Shown here: positions 1 to 9,200 of the stretch, piece after piece | Numbering within the stretch: the first letter of the stretch is position 1 | Layout of the letters: each line of letters opens with the position of its first letter | Assembly (NCBI GenBank): GCA_027620075.1 | Contig: JAQCEY010000011.1 | Span: forward strand, 1-47,293 | Source: Pseudomonadota bacterium | Lineage (GTDB): Bacteria; Pseudomonadota; Alphaproteobacteria; Rickettsiales; UBA6187 | Reading direction: 5' to 3' | Length of the DNA: 47,293 nt | Notes under the pieces: model-generated | What the model saw: the letters and a program-made list of their open reading frames with translations, nothing else | Databases searched by the model: none | What the model was told of the DNA's origin: nothing | Translations under genes and position numbers: made by a program

Positions 1-20
1 TTCCCGCCGACATCAAACAA

Positions 21-1196
21 TTATTTAACAATTTTAGCCACAACACCTGCACCAACGGTTCTACCACCTTCACGGATTGCGAAGCGTAAGCCCTCATCCA
101 TTGCGATAGGAGCTATAAGCTCTACCGTTAGCTTAGCATTATCTCCCGGCATAATCATCTCTGTACCTTCCGGCAATATCACTGTTCCGGTTACGTCCGT
201 CGTACGGAAGTAAAATTGCGGACGGTAATTTGCGAAGAACGGAGTATGACGACCACCTTCATCTTTACTCAAAACATATATCTCAGCTTCAAACTTAGTG
301 TGCGGAGTGATAGAACCCGGCTTAGCCAAAACCTGACCACGCTCAACTTCCTCACGCTTAGTTCCGCGAAGAAGAACTCCTACGTTATCTCCTGCCTCAC
401 CTCTGTCTAGAAGCTTACGGAACATCTCAACTCCGGTACAAGTGGTTTTCAAAGTATCTTTTATCCCTACTATCTCCATCTCGTCGCCTACGTTGACAAC
501 TCCACGCTCAATACGACCCGTTACTACAGTACCACGACCGGAAATACTAAATACATCCTCAATCGGCATAATGAAATTTCCGTCTATCGGACGCTCAGGC
601 TGAGGAATGTACTCATCAACCGCTTTCATCAATGCACGAACCGCATTCTCACCTATCTCAGGCTTAGTATCCTCTAACGCTGCAAGGGCAGAACCTTTTA
701 CTACAGGGATATCATCACCGGGGAACTCATATGAAGATAACAACTCACGAACTTCCATCTCAACAAGCTCCAACAATTCTTCATCGTCAACCTGATCAAC
801 CTTATTCAAAAATACCACTATCGCAGGTACACCGACCTGACGAGCAAGAAGGATATGCTCACGTGTCTGAGGCATAGGACCGTCAGCCGCCGAACAAACC
901 AATATCGCTCCGTCCATCTGGGCAGCACCCGTTATCATATTCTTTACATAGTCCGCGTGTCCCGGACAGTCAACGTGGGCATAATGACGGGCTTCCGTCT
1001 CATACTCAACGTGAGCAGTCGCTATAGTGATTCCACGCTCTCTTTCCTCAGGGGCGTTATCAATTGAATCATAAGCCCTGTACTCACCGAAAAACTTCGT
1101 GATTGCCGCTGTCAAACTGGTCTTACCATGGTCAACGTGACCTATCGTTCCGATATTACAATGCGGCTTTGTACGTGCAAATTTCTCCTTAGACAT
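21..1196 (-). CDS. tuf: Elongation factor Tu
   Basis: EF-Tu is the GTPase that carries aminoacyl-tRNA to the ribosomal A site. The 391-residue protein is full length for the family. The GTP-binding motifs are all visible: GHVDHGKT at residues 19-26, DCPGH at 76-80 and NKVD at 131-134, followed by the two beta-barrel domains. The ATG is preceded by purine-rich AAGAGGAAAGAAGG, a good ribosome binding site. It is the last gene of the minus-strand order rpsL-rpsG-fusA-tuf, 46 bases after fusA, the classical str operon. It is presumably driven mainly by the promoter upstream of rpsL. Whether a second tuf copy exists elsewhere cannot be seen here. Confidence 0.99.
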   Translation of the reverse strand: MSKEKFARTKPHCNIGTIGHVDHGKTSLTAAITKFFGEYRAYDSIDNAPEERERGITIATAHVEYETEARHYAHVDCPGHADYVKNMITGAAQMDGAILVCSAADGPMPQTREHILLARQVGVPAIVVFLNKVDQVDDEELLELVEMEVRELLSSYEFPGDDIPVVKGSALAALEDTKPEIGENAVRALMKAVDEYIPQPERPIDGNFIMPIEDVFSISGRGTVVTGRIERGVVNVGDEMEIVGIKDTLKTTCTGVEMFRKLLDRGEAGDNVGVLLRGTKREEVERGQVLAKPGSITPHTKFEAEIYVLSKDEGGRHTPFFANYRPQFYFRTTDVTGTVILPEGTEMIMPGDNAKLTVELIAPIAMDEGLRFAIREGGRTVGAGVVAKIVK

Positions 1197-1242
1197 CCTT
1201 CTTTCCTCTTTTATTTAGATGTTAAAATTAATCCTAAAAATT

Positions 1243-3339
1243 TTATGCAACTTTGGCTTTTATTTCTTCAGCTACCTGTTGAGGCACCTGAGCATAACTT
1301 TCAAAGTGCATTGTAAACTGCGCTCTGCCTTGTGACATAGAACGCAAAGTATTCACATAACCGAACATAGAAGATAACGGTACAAGTGCATTTATCACCT
1401 GTGCATTTCCTCTTGGTTCCATTCCGCCTACCTGACCGCGTCTACTATTTAAATCACCTATAATATCACCCGTATAATCATCCGGCGTGACAACTTCCAC
1501 CCTCATCATCGGCTCTAACAGTACCGGACCGGCTTGTGCACACGCTTCTTTATACGCAGCTTTAGCCGCAATTTCGAATGCCAAACTACTGGAGTCGACA
1601 TCGTGGTAAGAACCGTCTATTAACGTAGCCTTAAAGTCAGTCATCGGAAAGCCTGCTAATATACCGCCTTCTTTTATCATTTCAATACCTTTTTGTACAG
1701 CAGGTATGTACTCTTTAGGAATGTTACCGCCAACCACAGTATCTAGGAACTGGAATCCTGAACCCGGCTCTAAAGGCTCGAAATTAATCTTAACTTTCGC
1801 ATATTGCCCTGCACCGCCCGACTGCTTTTTGTGCTGGTAAACTATCTCATAAGGTTTTGTAATAGTTTCTCTATACGCTACCTGAGGAGCACCTATATTT
1901 GCGTCCACTCCGAACTCACGCTTCATACGGTCAATGATAATCTCAAGGTGAAGCTCACCCATACCTTTTAACACCGTCTGACCGCTTTCTTCATCAGTTT
2001 CAACCTGTAAAGACGGGTCTTCGGCAACAAGACGGGAAATAGCAAGTCCCATTTTTTCCTGATCGGCTTTAGTTTTAGGCTCAACTGCCACTTCGATAAC
2101 CGGAATCGGGAACTCCATTCTTTCCAGAATAACGGCAGATTTAGGGTCACACAAGGTATCACCTGTTGTAGTAGCTTTAAGACCTGCAATCGCCACAATA
2201 TCTCCGGCACGTGCCTCTTTAATGTCCTCACGTGAATTTGAGTGCATCAACAACATACGCCCTATACGCTCTTTTTTATCTTTTGTAGAGTTAATAACCG
2301 TCTCACCGCCTGAAAGAACCCCAGAATATATACGGCAGAAGGTAAGCGAGCCTACAAAAGGGTCATTCATAATCTTAAATGCAAGTGCAGAGAAAGACTC
2401 CTCATCAGAGCTTTTACGGACGATTGCTTTTTCTTCGTCTTTAGCATCAACACCTTTTATTGCCGGAACATCAATCGGTGCAGGCAAGAAATCAACAACG
2501 GCATCAAGTAAAGGCTGAACACCTTTATTTTTAAACGCAGAACCGCATACTACCGGAACAAATACTCCGTCAAGAGTACCTTTACGTATAGCAGCCTTAA
2601 GCTCTTTTTCCGAAACTTCCTCACCGCCTAAATATTTTTCCATCAAGGCATCATCAGCTTCAGATGCCGTTTCAAGTAATTTGTCCCTGTATTCTTCAGC
2701 CTGAGCTTGCAGGTCGCTCGGAATATCTACATATTTATAATTTGCACCAAGGCTTTCATCTTCCCATATAGCCGCTTTCATTTTCACAAGGTCAATTATA
2801 CCTTTTAATTTATCTTCAGTACCCACAGGGATTTGCAGAACAAGAGGATTTGCACCCAACCTGTCTTTTATCATACCCACACACATGAAGAAGTCTGCTC
2901 CTGTTCTGTCAAGCTTATTAACGAAACACATACGAGGAACGCCGTACTTATCAGCCTGACGCCATACGGTCTCAGACTGAGGCTCAACACCTGCCACACC
3001 GTCAAATACCGCAACAGCACCGTCTAAAACCCTCAAAGAACGCTCAACTTCAATAGTGAAGTCAACGTGTCCGGGAGTATCAATAATATTTATACGGTAA
3101 GTCTTGCCGTCGTCCGGCCCCTTCCAAAAACATGTGGTAGCGGCTGAAGTAATGGTAATACCACGCTCTTGCTCCTGTTCCATCCAGTCCATAGTTGCAG
3201 CACCGTCATGCACCTCACCTATCTTGTGAGATTTACCGGTATAGTACAAAATACGCTCGGTAGTCGTAGTTTTACCCGCATCAATATGTGCCATTATACC
3301 TATGTTACGATAATGCTCTAAAGGTGTCTGTCTTGCCAT
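1243..3339 (-). CDS. fusA: Elongation factor G
   Basis: EF-G is the GTPase that drives ribosomal translocation and, with RRF, ribosome recycling. At 698 residues it is full length. The P-loop AHIDAGKT lies at residues 17-24 and DTPGH at 87-91, and the C-terminal domain IV/V region (GGQYAKVKI-like, then [14 protein letters not shown]) is intact. It sits between rpsG and tuf on the minus strand. The gap to rpsG is about 178 bases, longer than the other gaps in this operon and AT-rich without an ORF, so an internal promoter or processing site there is possible but not demonstrable by eye. Confidence 0.99.
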   Translation of the reverse strand: MARQTPLEHYRNIGIMAHIDAGKTTTTERILYYTGKSHKIGEVHDGAATMDWMEQEQERGITITSAATTCFWKGPDDGKTYRINIIDTPGHVDFTIEVERSLRVLDGAVAVFDGVAGVEPQSETVWRQADKYGVPRMCFVNKLDRTGADFFMCVGMIKDRLGANPLVLQIPVGTEDKLKGIIDLVKMKAAIWEDESLGANYKYVDIPSDLQAQAEEYRDKLLETASEADDALMEKYLGGEEVSEKELKAAIRKGTLDGVFVPVVCGSAFKNKGVQPLLDAVVDFLPAPIDVPAIKGVDAKDEEKAIVRKSSDEESFSALAFKIMNDPFVGSLTFCRIYSGVLSGGETVINSTKDKKERIGRMLLMHSNSREDIKEARAGDIVAIAGLKATTTGDTLCDPKSAVILERMEFPIPVIEVAVEPKTKADQEKMGLAISRLVAEDPSLQVETDEESGQTVLKGMGELHLEIIIDRMKREFGVDANIGAPQVAYRETITKPYEIVYQHKKQSGGAGQYAKVKINFEPLEPGSGFQFLDTVVGGNIPKEYIPAVQKGIEMIKEGGILAGFPMTDFKATLIDGSYHDVDSSSLAFEIAAKAAYKEACAQAGPVLLEPMMRVEVVTPDDYTGDIIGDLNSRRGQVGGMEPRGNAQVINALVPLSSMFGYVNTLRSMSQGRAQFTMHFESYAQVPQQVAEEIKAKVA

Positions 3340-3517
3340 GTCTTCCTCTATCCAGTTAAATGGTCAAAATAGTTAAATCGTTAAATAGAAAAAGTTTTAC
3401 TTATATTGATTATAACGTACAACTTATCTACATATTAATTTAGCTAATTACCATCATAAAATTATTTTTTAAACTTACAATTCTACTATTTTTCAATTTC
3501 ACCGTTAAACTAATTTA

Positions 3518-3988
3518 TTACCAACGGTAGTGTGCAAAAGCTTTATTTGCTTCCGCCATTTTGTGAGTATTCTCTCTTTTCTTAATCGACTCACCCTGCT
3601 TTTTGTAAGAATCGATAATTTCTCCGGCAAGCTTTAGCGAGATAATTTTCTCTTTACGCTTTCTGGCAGCTTCAATTATCCATTTAATAGCAAGTGCCCT
3701 TCTGCGTTCCGGTCTTACTTCGGTAGGAACCTGATAAGTAGCACCACCTACACGGCGTGAACGAACTTCAACGGTAGGCTTAACATTATCAATAGCCTCA
3801 AGGAAAACTTCCAATGGATTTTGCTTTAATTTTGATTCGATTTCAATCAAAGCCTCATAAATAGCTTTTTCAGCAACAGATTTTTTACCTGCTTTCATCA
3901 AACAATTTATAAACTTAGATACTACCTCATTACCGTATTTAGCGTCCGGTAAAATCTTACGCTTCGGTGCAGCATGACGTCGTGACAT
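3518..3988 (-). CDS. rpsG: 30S ribosomal protein S7
   Basis: S7 binds the 3' major domain of 16S rRNA and nucleates assembly of the small-subunit head. The 156-residue product has the usual length, with the N-terminal [10 protein letters not shown] and the conserved [16 protein letters not shown] segment in mid-protein. It is the second gene of the str operon, 35 bases downstream of rpsL. In many bacteria S7 represses its own operon by binding an intercistronic mRNA structure. I cannot recognise that structure in the short rpsL-rpsG spacer here. Confidence 0.99.
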   Translation of the reverse strand: MSRRHAAPKRKILPDAKYGNEVVSKFINCLMKAGKKSVAEKAIYEALIEIESKLKQNPLEVFLEAIDNVKPTVEVRSRRVGGATYQVPTEVRPERRRALAIKWIIEAARKRKEKIISLKLAGEIIDSYKKQGESIKKRENTHKMAEANKAFAHYRW

Positions 3989-4023
3989 AATTCAACTCTT
4001 CTCTAAAAAATTCTAAAAATATA

Positions 4024-4395
4024 CTATTTAGGTCTCTTCGCACCATATTTCGAACGACGCTGCTTACGGTCTTTAACACCTTGAGTATCAAGCGTACCGC
4101 GAATAATATGATAACGAACACCCGGTAAGTCTTTAACACGACCACCACGTATAACAACCACACTGTGTTCCTGTAGATTGTGTCCCTCACCCGGGATATA
4201 TGCAGTCACCTCATAACCGTTAGACAAACGCACACGAGCAACCTTACGCAAAGCCGAGTTAGGCTTCTTAGGGGTTGTCGTATAAACACGCACACAAACA
4301 CCTCTTTTTTGAGGGTTTCCTTGTAAAGCCGGCACCTTATTGATTACTCTCTTAGGTCTACGAGGCTTACGAACTAGCTGGTTAATAGTTGGCAT
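4024..4395 (-). CDS. rpsL: 30S ribosomal protein S12
   Basis: S12 is part of the decoding centre. The start is placed at the ATG giving [10 protein letters not shown], which matches the universal S12 N-terminus and follows the ribosome binding site TTTAGGAGATAT. A longer reading frame begins 42 bases upstream at 4437, but its extra 14 residues are not S12-like. The product is 123 residues, normal for the family. The conserved loop around [16 protein letters not shown], where streptomycin-resistance changes occur in other species, carries the standard lysine (PKKPNS). It is the first gene of the str operon. Confidence 0.98.
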   Translation of the reverse strand: MPTINQLVRKPRRPKRVINKVPALQGNPQKRGVCVRVYTTTPKKPNSALRKVARVRLSNGYEVTAYIPGEGHNLQEHSVVVIRGGRVKDLPGVRYHIIRGTLDTQGVKDRKQRRSKYGAKRPK

Positions 4396-4471
4396 ATATC
4401 TCCTAAATAAATTCCAAAATTCCACACATATTGACACAGTACTCCCAAAAACCTATTTGGAAGGAGGGCGC

Positions 4472-4500
4472 ATATTAATGATTGTATGCACAATCGTCAA
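4472..4500 (-). promoter_or_regulatory. Predicted sigma70 promoter of the str operon, with a dyad in the spacer
   Basis: Read on the minus strand this is TTGACG, a 17-base spacer, and TAATAT, very close to consensus with ideal spacing. The expected transcription start is near 4465, giving a leader of about 70 bases before rpsL. The spacer and last -35 base contain a perfect inverted repeat, GATTGT-4-ACAATC (4480-4495), which could be a protein-binding site. The remainder of the 328-base gap between rpsL and miaA holds the repeats listed separately and no credible gene. Confidence 0.7.
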
Positions 4501-4593
4501 GGATAATTTTCACTTTTTTACACATGAATTTATTTATTACACCAAAAGTACGGTTGCAGCTAGTATTTTTAATCTCTTTCAGATTTAATTTCT

Positions 4594-4684
4594 CGAAGCT
4601 TGCTTCGTATAATTTAAGTTGCAAGTTGTAAGTTGTAAGTTGCATCTTAAGTCAGGCATCACTTGCAACTCGCTACTTGCAACT
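4594..4684. repeat. Cluster of short direct and inverted repeats
   Basis: This starts with the hairpin CGAAGC-TT-GCTTCG (4594-4607). It continues with AGTTGCAAGT (4617-4626) and tandem copies of AAGTTGT, then two copies of the complementary ACTTGCAACT at 4661-4670 and 4675-4684. The left copy can pair with either right copy. It lies downstream of miaA and upstream of the str promoter, so it may help end miaA transcription, but there is no clear T-run. It may equally be a decayed palindromic repeat. Confidence 0.55.
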
Positions 4685-4723
4685 AAACTATATAACCCCG
4701 TAGCTTGCTGCGTGGTAGTTTAC

Positions 4724-5641
4724 TTATAAATTATCATTCAAAACACTAATCATTTCATTTTCAGGGCTAGCACTTTTTAATGCGTATGCATCACTCATCT
4801 GCCCCCTAAACCATGTAAACTGCCTTTTTATATAATGCCTTGTGTTTTTTTTTGCTTGCTCTACGGCATCTTCAATGGTCATATCACCTTTTAAATAAGC
4901 TAATAATTCAGGCACTCCGTGTGATTTCATGGAAGGCAGTTCCTCTGAAAGGTTCATCTTTTGCAAACTCTCCATTTCTCCTAAAACGCCCTCCCCTATC
5001 ATTTTATCAAAGCGTGTATTACAATTTTCATAAACCTTTTGCCTATCAGGGCTTAAAAAGAATTTATGATAAGCCGCATCATTAAAAACCGGAATTGTCG
5101 GTTGCTCCTGCCAGTATGCTAATGATTCACCTGTTTGCAGCAATACCTCATACGCCCTTGCTACCCTTTGCCTGTCACTAGGTTCAAGCTTTTGACGCAT
5201 AACATCATCAAGCTTTGCATAAACCGCTTCACTTCCTTCTTTAGACACCAGCCGCCTCACCTGCTGCCTAATTTTCTCTTCTATATCGGGCATTTGCGGA
5301 ATACCTTGGGTCAGATACTTTATATACATTCCCGTACCGCCCACCAGCATGGGAATCTTTCCTTTTGCCCACGCCCGTTCGATAACAGGCTTTACCATGT
5401 CCAGCCAACGCCCTACCGAACAATGCTCCGACACCGATATAACGCCGTACATCTCGTGCGGAATCAGGTTTTTCTCATCTTCTGTCGGCTGGGCGGTAAT
5501 AATCGGTATTTCTTTATATAACTGCTTGGAATCACAATTAATAATGACGGCATCTATCTTACTTGCTACGGACATAGCCAAAGAAGATTTGCCGCTTGCA
5601 GTGGGACCGAATAAAATGATGACAGGTTTATTTCTTTGCAA
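4724..5641 (-). CDS. miaA: tRNA dimethylallyltransferase
   Basis: MiaA transfers a dimethylallyl group to N6 of A37 in tRNAs that read codons beginning with U, which stabilises codon-anticodon pairing. The 305-residue protein has the P-loop GPTASGKS at residues 12-19, NCDSKQLYKEIPIITAQPT shortly after (the family's DSxQxY region), GGTGMYIK, and a C-terminal RHYIKRQFTWFR segment typical of MiaA. It is transcribed away from serB. Its 3' end faces the str operon promoter on the same strand. Confidence 0.98.
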   Translation of the reverse strand: MQRNKPVIILFGPTASGKSSLAMSVASKIDAVIINCDSKQLYKEIPIITAQPTEDEKNLIPHEMYGVISVSEHCSVGRWLDMVKPVIERAWAKGKIPMLVGGTGMYIKYLTQGIPQMPDIEEKIRQQVRRLVSKEGSEAVYAKLDDVMRQKLEPSDRQRVARAYEVLLQTGESLAYWQEQPTIPVFNDAAYHKFFLSPDRQKVYENCNTRFDKMIGEGVLGEMESLQKMNLSEELPSMKSHGVPELLAYLKGDMTIEDAVEQAKKNTRHYIKRQFTWFRGQMSDAYALKSASPENEMISVLNDNL

Positions 5642-5798
5642 TCTGTATCACCTCAAAATTCTCAAGGATTTTTTTAAACAGCTTGTGTCAATTTCCATAA
5701 ATACAAATCTTATAGTATATTTTTGTTATATTTAGGTTTATATATCTTAAAAAAAAACAATTGTACATTTATTGATTAAATTAAAAATCAGAGTAACT

Positions 5799-6698
5799 AT
5801 GCAGAACGTTGTGACATTAATTACAAATTATCCTAAACAAAAACTTGATGAAGCCATAATTAACAAAGCTTTCATATCATTAGAGAAAAAAGGCGGTAAA
5901 ATAATAAACCTGTCATGGCTTGCCGAAAATGAGGCATGCGATATCCTTTTTGATGAGTTGGACGTAGATACCGCAAGGAATATTTTAGCCGACAAGCTAG
6001 AAGGTATTGAAGTTGACTATATAGTCGGAGAAAATAATAACCGTCGCAAAAAATTGCTTATCTCGGATATGGACTCCACCATCATACAACAAGAATGCAT
6101 AGATGAGGTTGCCGATAAACTGGGAATGAAAGATAAGATAGCAGCTATTACGCAAAAAACAATGAATGGCGAACTTGATTTTAGCGACTCATTACGCCGG
6201 AGAGTTTCGCTATTAAAAGACCTTGATGAATCTAAATTACAAGAAGTGTATGAAAACCACATCACCCCTATGCCCGGTGCAAAAGAACTGTTGGCAACTA
6301 TGAAAGCTAACGGCTCATATTGCCTTTTGGTATCTGGCGGATTTACCTTCTTTACCGATAAGATACAAAATTTGTTGGGGTTTGATGATAACAGGGCAAA
6401 CGTGCTTGAAATTAAAAACGGCAAGTTAACAGGGAAAGTAATTGAGCCTGTTTTAGATGCGGGAAGTAAACTTGACGCACTAAATAAAATAGTTAACAAA
6501 CTGAATATCAAGCATGATGATGTAATTGCGGTCGGCGACGGAGCTAATGACCTGCCGATGCTGCAAAATGCAGGCTTAGGCATAGCTACCCATGCCAAAC
6601 CGCATGTACGACAGCAGGTTCGGCACAACATTATATATACGGATTTAAAAGCACTGCTTTATATACAGGGATATACGAAAGATGAGTTTTGCAATTAA
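5799..6698 (+). CDS. serB: Phosphoserine phosphatase
   Basis: SerB performs the last step of serine synthesis, releasing phosphate from phosphoserine. It is a HAD-family hydrolase: the nucleophile motif DMDST is at residues 90-94 of the 299-residue product, followed by QQECIDE, the LLVSGGFTFF segment (motif II region) and GDGANDLPML (motif III acidic residues). The first 80 residues form the small N-terminal domain seen in the longer SerB forms. I chose the ATG at 5799. An in-frame TTG at 5772 adds nine residues without a better ribosome binding site. It is divergent from miaA. Confidence 0.96.
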   Translation: MQNVVTLITNYPKQKLDEAIINKAFISLEKKGGKIINLSWLAENEACDILFDELDVDTARNILADKLEGIEVDYIVGENNNRRKKLLISDMDSTIIQQECIDEVADKLGMKDKIAAITQKTMNGELDFSDSLRRRVSLLKDLDESKLQEVYENHITPMPGAKELLATMKANGSYCLLVSGGFTFFTDKIQNLLGFDDNRANVLEIKNGKLTGKVIEPVLDAGSKLDALNKIVNKLNIKHDDVIAVGDGANDLPMLQNAGLGIATHAKPHVRQQVRHNIIYTDLKALLYIQGYTKDEFCN

Positions 6699-6747
6699 AC
6701 ATCTGAATATCTTGTTAAGGTTATTATCGTATATTTCATTTATTAGT

Positions 6748-6777
6748 GTCATTCGACGATTTATGCCGTCAAATGAC
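6748..6777. terminator. Possible hairpin terminator after serB
   Basis: GTCATTCGACG and CGTCAAATGAC form an 11-bp stem with one mismatch around an 8-base loop, about 50 bases after the serB stop. No clear T-run follows, so this could be another member of the GTCAT-type palindromic repeats rather than a true intrinsic terminator. Confidence 0.4.
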
Positions 6778-6808
6778 AGGGTGAAGTAAGTTATAGTGAT
6801 TTTAAAAT

Positions 6809-6928
6809 AACTTCCGTACCCTAGGTTGTCATCCCCCGAATTTGCGAAGCAAATTATAGGGGGATCTACCGCCATTTACAGAAGATCCCCGCACGTAGGC
6901 GGGGATGACATTAAAATAGGTGGAAGTT
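6809..6928. repeat. Palindromic repeat of the GTCATCCCCC family (copy 1)
   Basis: The core at 6828-6909 is 82 bases long, bounded by GTCATCCCCC and GGGGATGAC. It contains an inner hairpin on either side (CCCCC...GGGGG and GATCCCCGC...GGCGGGGAT). An equally long copy (82 bases, nearly identical) is at 19828-19909. Here the core is flanked by AACTTCC and GGAAGTT, an outer inverted repeat different from the flanks of the other copy. This suggests a mobile hairpin inserted into different palindromic contexts. It occupies most of the gap between serB and nadD. Confidence 0.8.
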
Positions 6929-7019
6929 AATTTAAAGGACTATAAATTCAAATTTGCTAAATATATAACCACCTTATAAATAAAAAAGGACCATTATGCA
7001 GACGTATAAAGGACTACAT

Positions 7020-7598
7020 ATGACCAAAAAAATCGGACTGTTAGGAGGCTCGTTTAATCCTGCTCATAAAGGACATTTGCATATCAGCCTTGAGGCTCTG
7101 GAAATTCTTGGCTTAGGCGAAATATGGTGGTTGGTATCCCCTCAAAACCCACTTAAACCAAAAGATGAAATGTTACCGTTTGAACATCGCTTTAACAGTG
7201 CGATTGATATAACAAAAGACTATAGGAACAGAATAAAAATATCTGATTTTGAAAAACAAAATAACAGCAACCGTACATATGAAACCCTTGCTGCACTGCA
7301 CAATAGCAATCCTGAAAATATATTTATATGGCTAATGGGAGCTGATAATCTGGTTGGTTTTGACAAATGGTATAAGTGGCAGGAAATTATGGAAACAACG
7401 CTTATTGCTGTTTTTGACCGTGGTAACGAAAAAAAAGAGGCTCTAAAAAGCAAAGCAGCATTATCATTTAAAAACAGCCTGTTAAAAAAAGAGAACACAT
7501 CTTTACTAACACAAAAAAAGCCCCCATGCTGGTGTTTTTTGGATATAAAAAAGCACCCCGCATCTTCAACAAAGCTTAGAAATAAAACTAAAAATTGA
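7020..7598 (+). CDS. nadD: Nicotinate-nucleotide adenylyltransferase
   Basis: NadD joins nicotinate mononucleotide to AMP to make deamido-NAD. The N-terminus has the nucleotidyltransferase signature IGLLGGSFNPAHKGHLHIS, including the HxGH motif. The middle has WLMGADNL, and the C-terminus ends with the family's SST-x-LR motif. I chose the ATG at 7020 (preceded by AAAGGACTACAT, MTKKIGLLGG) because homologues begin just before the signature. An in-frame ATG at 6996 also has an AAGGA site, so both may be used. The product is 192 residues, normal for the family. In many bacteria, as here, it precedes rsfS and rlmH. Confidence 0.95.
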   Translation: MTKKIGLLGGSFNPAHKGHLHISLEALEILGLGEIWWLVSPQNPLKPKDEMLPFEHRFNSAIDITKDYRNRIKISDFEKQNNSNRTYETLAALHNSNPENIFIWLMGADNLVGFDKWYKWQEIMETTLIAVFDRGNEKKEALKSKAALSFKNSLLKKENTSLLTQKKPPCWCFLDIKKHPASSTKLRNKTKN

Positions 7599-7616
7599 AT
7601 ATAATGAAAAAAACCT

Positions 7617-7668
7617 TTGTACGAATTTTCCAAACGTAGTATAATATAAGTTAGATGTATAAACATCT
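7617..7668 (+). promoter_or_regulatory. Predicted rsfS promoter with 5' leader hairpin
   Basis: TTGTAC (7617-7622), a 17-base spacer and TATAAT (7640-7645) form a near-consensus promoter. The expected start near 7652 places a perfect hairpin AGATGT-ATAA-ACATCT (7653-7668) at the very 5' end of the transcript, about 55 bases before the ribosome binding site of rsfS. Such a 5' hairpin may protect the message from decay. That role is an inference. Confidence 0.65.
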
Positions 7669-7732
7669 ATTTTACATGGTTTTTATTAATTAACCTACAC
7701 AGTTAGTGTAACTTCAAATTTAGGAGGTTGTT

Positions 7733-8107
7733 ATAAAAAGAGCAAATTTCGAGCCGGTCATAAATGACCTGAAAAGCCTTATTCAGAACTCCCTTGAAGA
7801 CGGCAAAGCCGAAAATATCGTAACTGTTGATCTTCATGGAAAATCTGACATCGCCGATCTTATGGTAATAGCATCGGGAACATCAAGTAAACATTCTAGT
7901 TTTTTAGCCGAAAAATTAATCCAACAAATAAAGGAATACGACTCAGGCGTTGTTTCCTGCGTTGAGGGTTTGAGTGAAGGCAATTGGGTGCTAGTTGATG
8001 CAGGTGACATTATAATCCATATTTTCAAACCGGAAATACGCCAAATGTATAATCTGGAGAAAATGTGGTCGGTTTGCACGCCTGAAGCCGAGCTTGTAGT
8101 TAACTAA
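7733..8107 (+). CDS. rsfS: Ribosomal silencing factor RsfS, apparent AUA start
   Basis: RsfS binds ribosomal protein uL14 and blocks subunit joining when nutrients are short. The family pattern is clear: DLHGKSDIADLMVIASGTSSKH, then EG, NWVLVDAGDIIIHIF, and the ending LEKMW. An ATG-initiated reading would begin only at 7862 and cut off the conserved first third. The frame is closed upstream by a TAG at 7721 and contains no ATG, GTG or TTG before 7862. The strong ribosome binding site TAGGAGG (7721-7727) lies five bases before an in-frame ATA at 7733, giving 124 residues. I therefore take AUA as the start. ATA at 7760, CTG at 7769 or a sequencing error are the alternatives. It is followed after 11 bases by rlmH. 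Confidence 0.88.
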   Translation: MKRANFEPVINDLKSLIQNSLEDGKAENIVTVDLHGKSDIADLMVIASGTSSKHSSFLAEKLIQQIKEYDSGVVSCVEGLSEGNWVLVDAGDIIIHIFKPEIRQMYNLEKMWSVCTPEAELVVN

Positions 8108-8118
8108 AGGTTCGTAAA

Positions 8119-8580
8119 ATGAAGGTATTAATTGCCGCTATCGGCAAAGATAAGCGGTCGTCAGCTACATTTCAGCTTTTTGAAGAATACAAAAAGCGTA
8201 CTAAATGGAATGTGGAACTAAAAGAATTCGAACATAAAAAAAATCTCCCCCCCGAACTTCTAAAAGAAAAAGAAGCGTCCCTATTATTACAAAGCGTTGA
8301 ACCTTCGGCAAAGATTATCGCACTAGACGAAAACGGAAAAAATTTATCAAGCGAAGAGTTTGCGTCATTAATCAAAACGTGGCAAGATGAAGGCAGCAGC
8401 AATCTGGCTTTTTTAATAGGAGGAGCAGCAGGACACGGCAAAGAAGTTCTTGAAAAGGCAGACTTCAAACTATCTTTCGGCAAACTAACATGGCCGCATA
8501 TGATGGTAAGGGCAATGCTGTCCGAGCAGTTATACCGAGCAAGCTCAATAATAGCCGGTCATCCTTATCACCGCTCATAG
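8119..8580 (+). CDS. rlmH: 23S rRNA (pseudouridine1915-N3)-methyltransferase
   Basis: RlmH is a SPOUT-class methyltransferase that methylates pseudouridine 1915 in helix 69 of 23S rRNA. The 153-residue protein is the usual size. The SAM-binding knot segment reads FLIGGAAGHG and the C-terminus has the family's LSEQLYRASSIIAGHPYHRS. It starts 11 bases after rsfS, preceded by AAAGG, and is probably cotranscribed with it. Confidence 0.97.
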   Translation: MKVLIAAIGKDKRSSATFQLFEEYKKRTKWNVELKEFEHKKNLPPELLKEKEASLLLQSVEPSAKIIALDENGKNLSSEEFASLIKTWQDEGSSNLAFLIGGAAGHGKEVLEKADFKLSFGKLTWPHMMVRAMLSEQLYRASSIIAGHPYHRS

Positions 8581-8760
8581 AAAAAAGATAATTGTCATGG
8601 GCAAATTTTTCTATTTCCAAGCCATTCCAAACCGTATCTATATCGGTCATTCATATACCTACTTTTATTCATTTTCCGAAACTGTCCGCCATTACCCCCT
8701 AACACCACTAATATAAACCATTCTAAAATCATGGCAACAACATATCTATCCAACTGTCAA

Positions 8761-8792
8761 TTAACACTTTATTAACACTTGTATCGTATAAT
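8761..8792 (+). promoter_or_regulatory. Possible promoter giving a leaderless transcript
   Basis: A perfect TATAAT at 8787-8792 ends six bases before the ATG at 8799, so a normal transcription start would fall on or next to the start codon. There is no Shine-Dalgarno sequence. The -35 region is weak: TTAACA at 8761 has a 20-base spacer. Confidence 0.45.
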
Positions 8793-8798
8793 TTCCTT

Positions 8799-9170
8799 AT
8801 GAAAAAAGATGATATTAAAGGCAAATTTTACGAAGTTAAAGAAGTAGATGATAAGCTTGTTTTTCGCATATACGGTAAGAAAAATAACGTTTTCACCACA
8901 TTTAAAATATTATCTACAATAAAAAGCTTCGGTATAAAAGTAATATGGTTGGTTGCAGGACTCCTCTCGCCTTTTTATTGTTTAATAATATTATTAGATG
9001 CTCTGATATTATTTGTTTTATCTTTTTTTGTTATCGTTTCTATCATTATAGGTACTAATATTTTCTTAGTTATGCTTCTTAGCTTTGTTCTATCTTTTGT
9101 ATATACATTTGCTATCGGATGCTGCTTCAAATTAGTTAACCCCGAATTAAACCGTAGAAAGAAAAAATAA
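8799..9170 (+). CDS. Small uncharacterised membrane protein
   Basis: I do not recognise this 123-residue protein. The first 45 residues are polar and charged (many lysines). They are followed by about three hydrophobic segments (roughly residues 47-67, 69-92 and 93-112) and a basic tail ending in RRKKK. This fits a small inner-membrane protein with a cytoplasmic N-terminal domain. It has its own -10 box close to the start codon and a hairpin terminator after it, so it is probably a single-gene unit. Phe, Ile and Leu dominate the membrane part. No function is proposed. Confidence 0.7.
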   Translation: MKKDDIKGKFYEVKEVDDKLVFRIYGKKNNVFTTFKILSTIKSFGIKVIWLVAGLLSPFYCLIILLDALILFVLSFFVIVSIIIGTNIFLVMLLSFVLSFVYTFAIGCCFKLVNPELNRRKKK

Positions 9171-9200
9171 TCAGGATCTCAAAACCTACTCAAGAATACT

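Noticed and set aside
6017-6631. 204-residue ORF opposite serB
   Set aside because: It lies fully within serB on the other strand. Its Ser/Leu-rich composition is what the reverse frame of a real gene gives here.
7862-8107. rsfS read from its first ATG (81 residues)
   Set aside because: This would drop the conserved N-terminal third of RsfS, and no ribosome binding site precedes this ATG, whereas TAGGAGG precedes the ATA at 7733.
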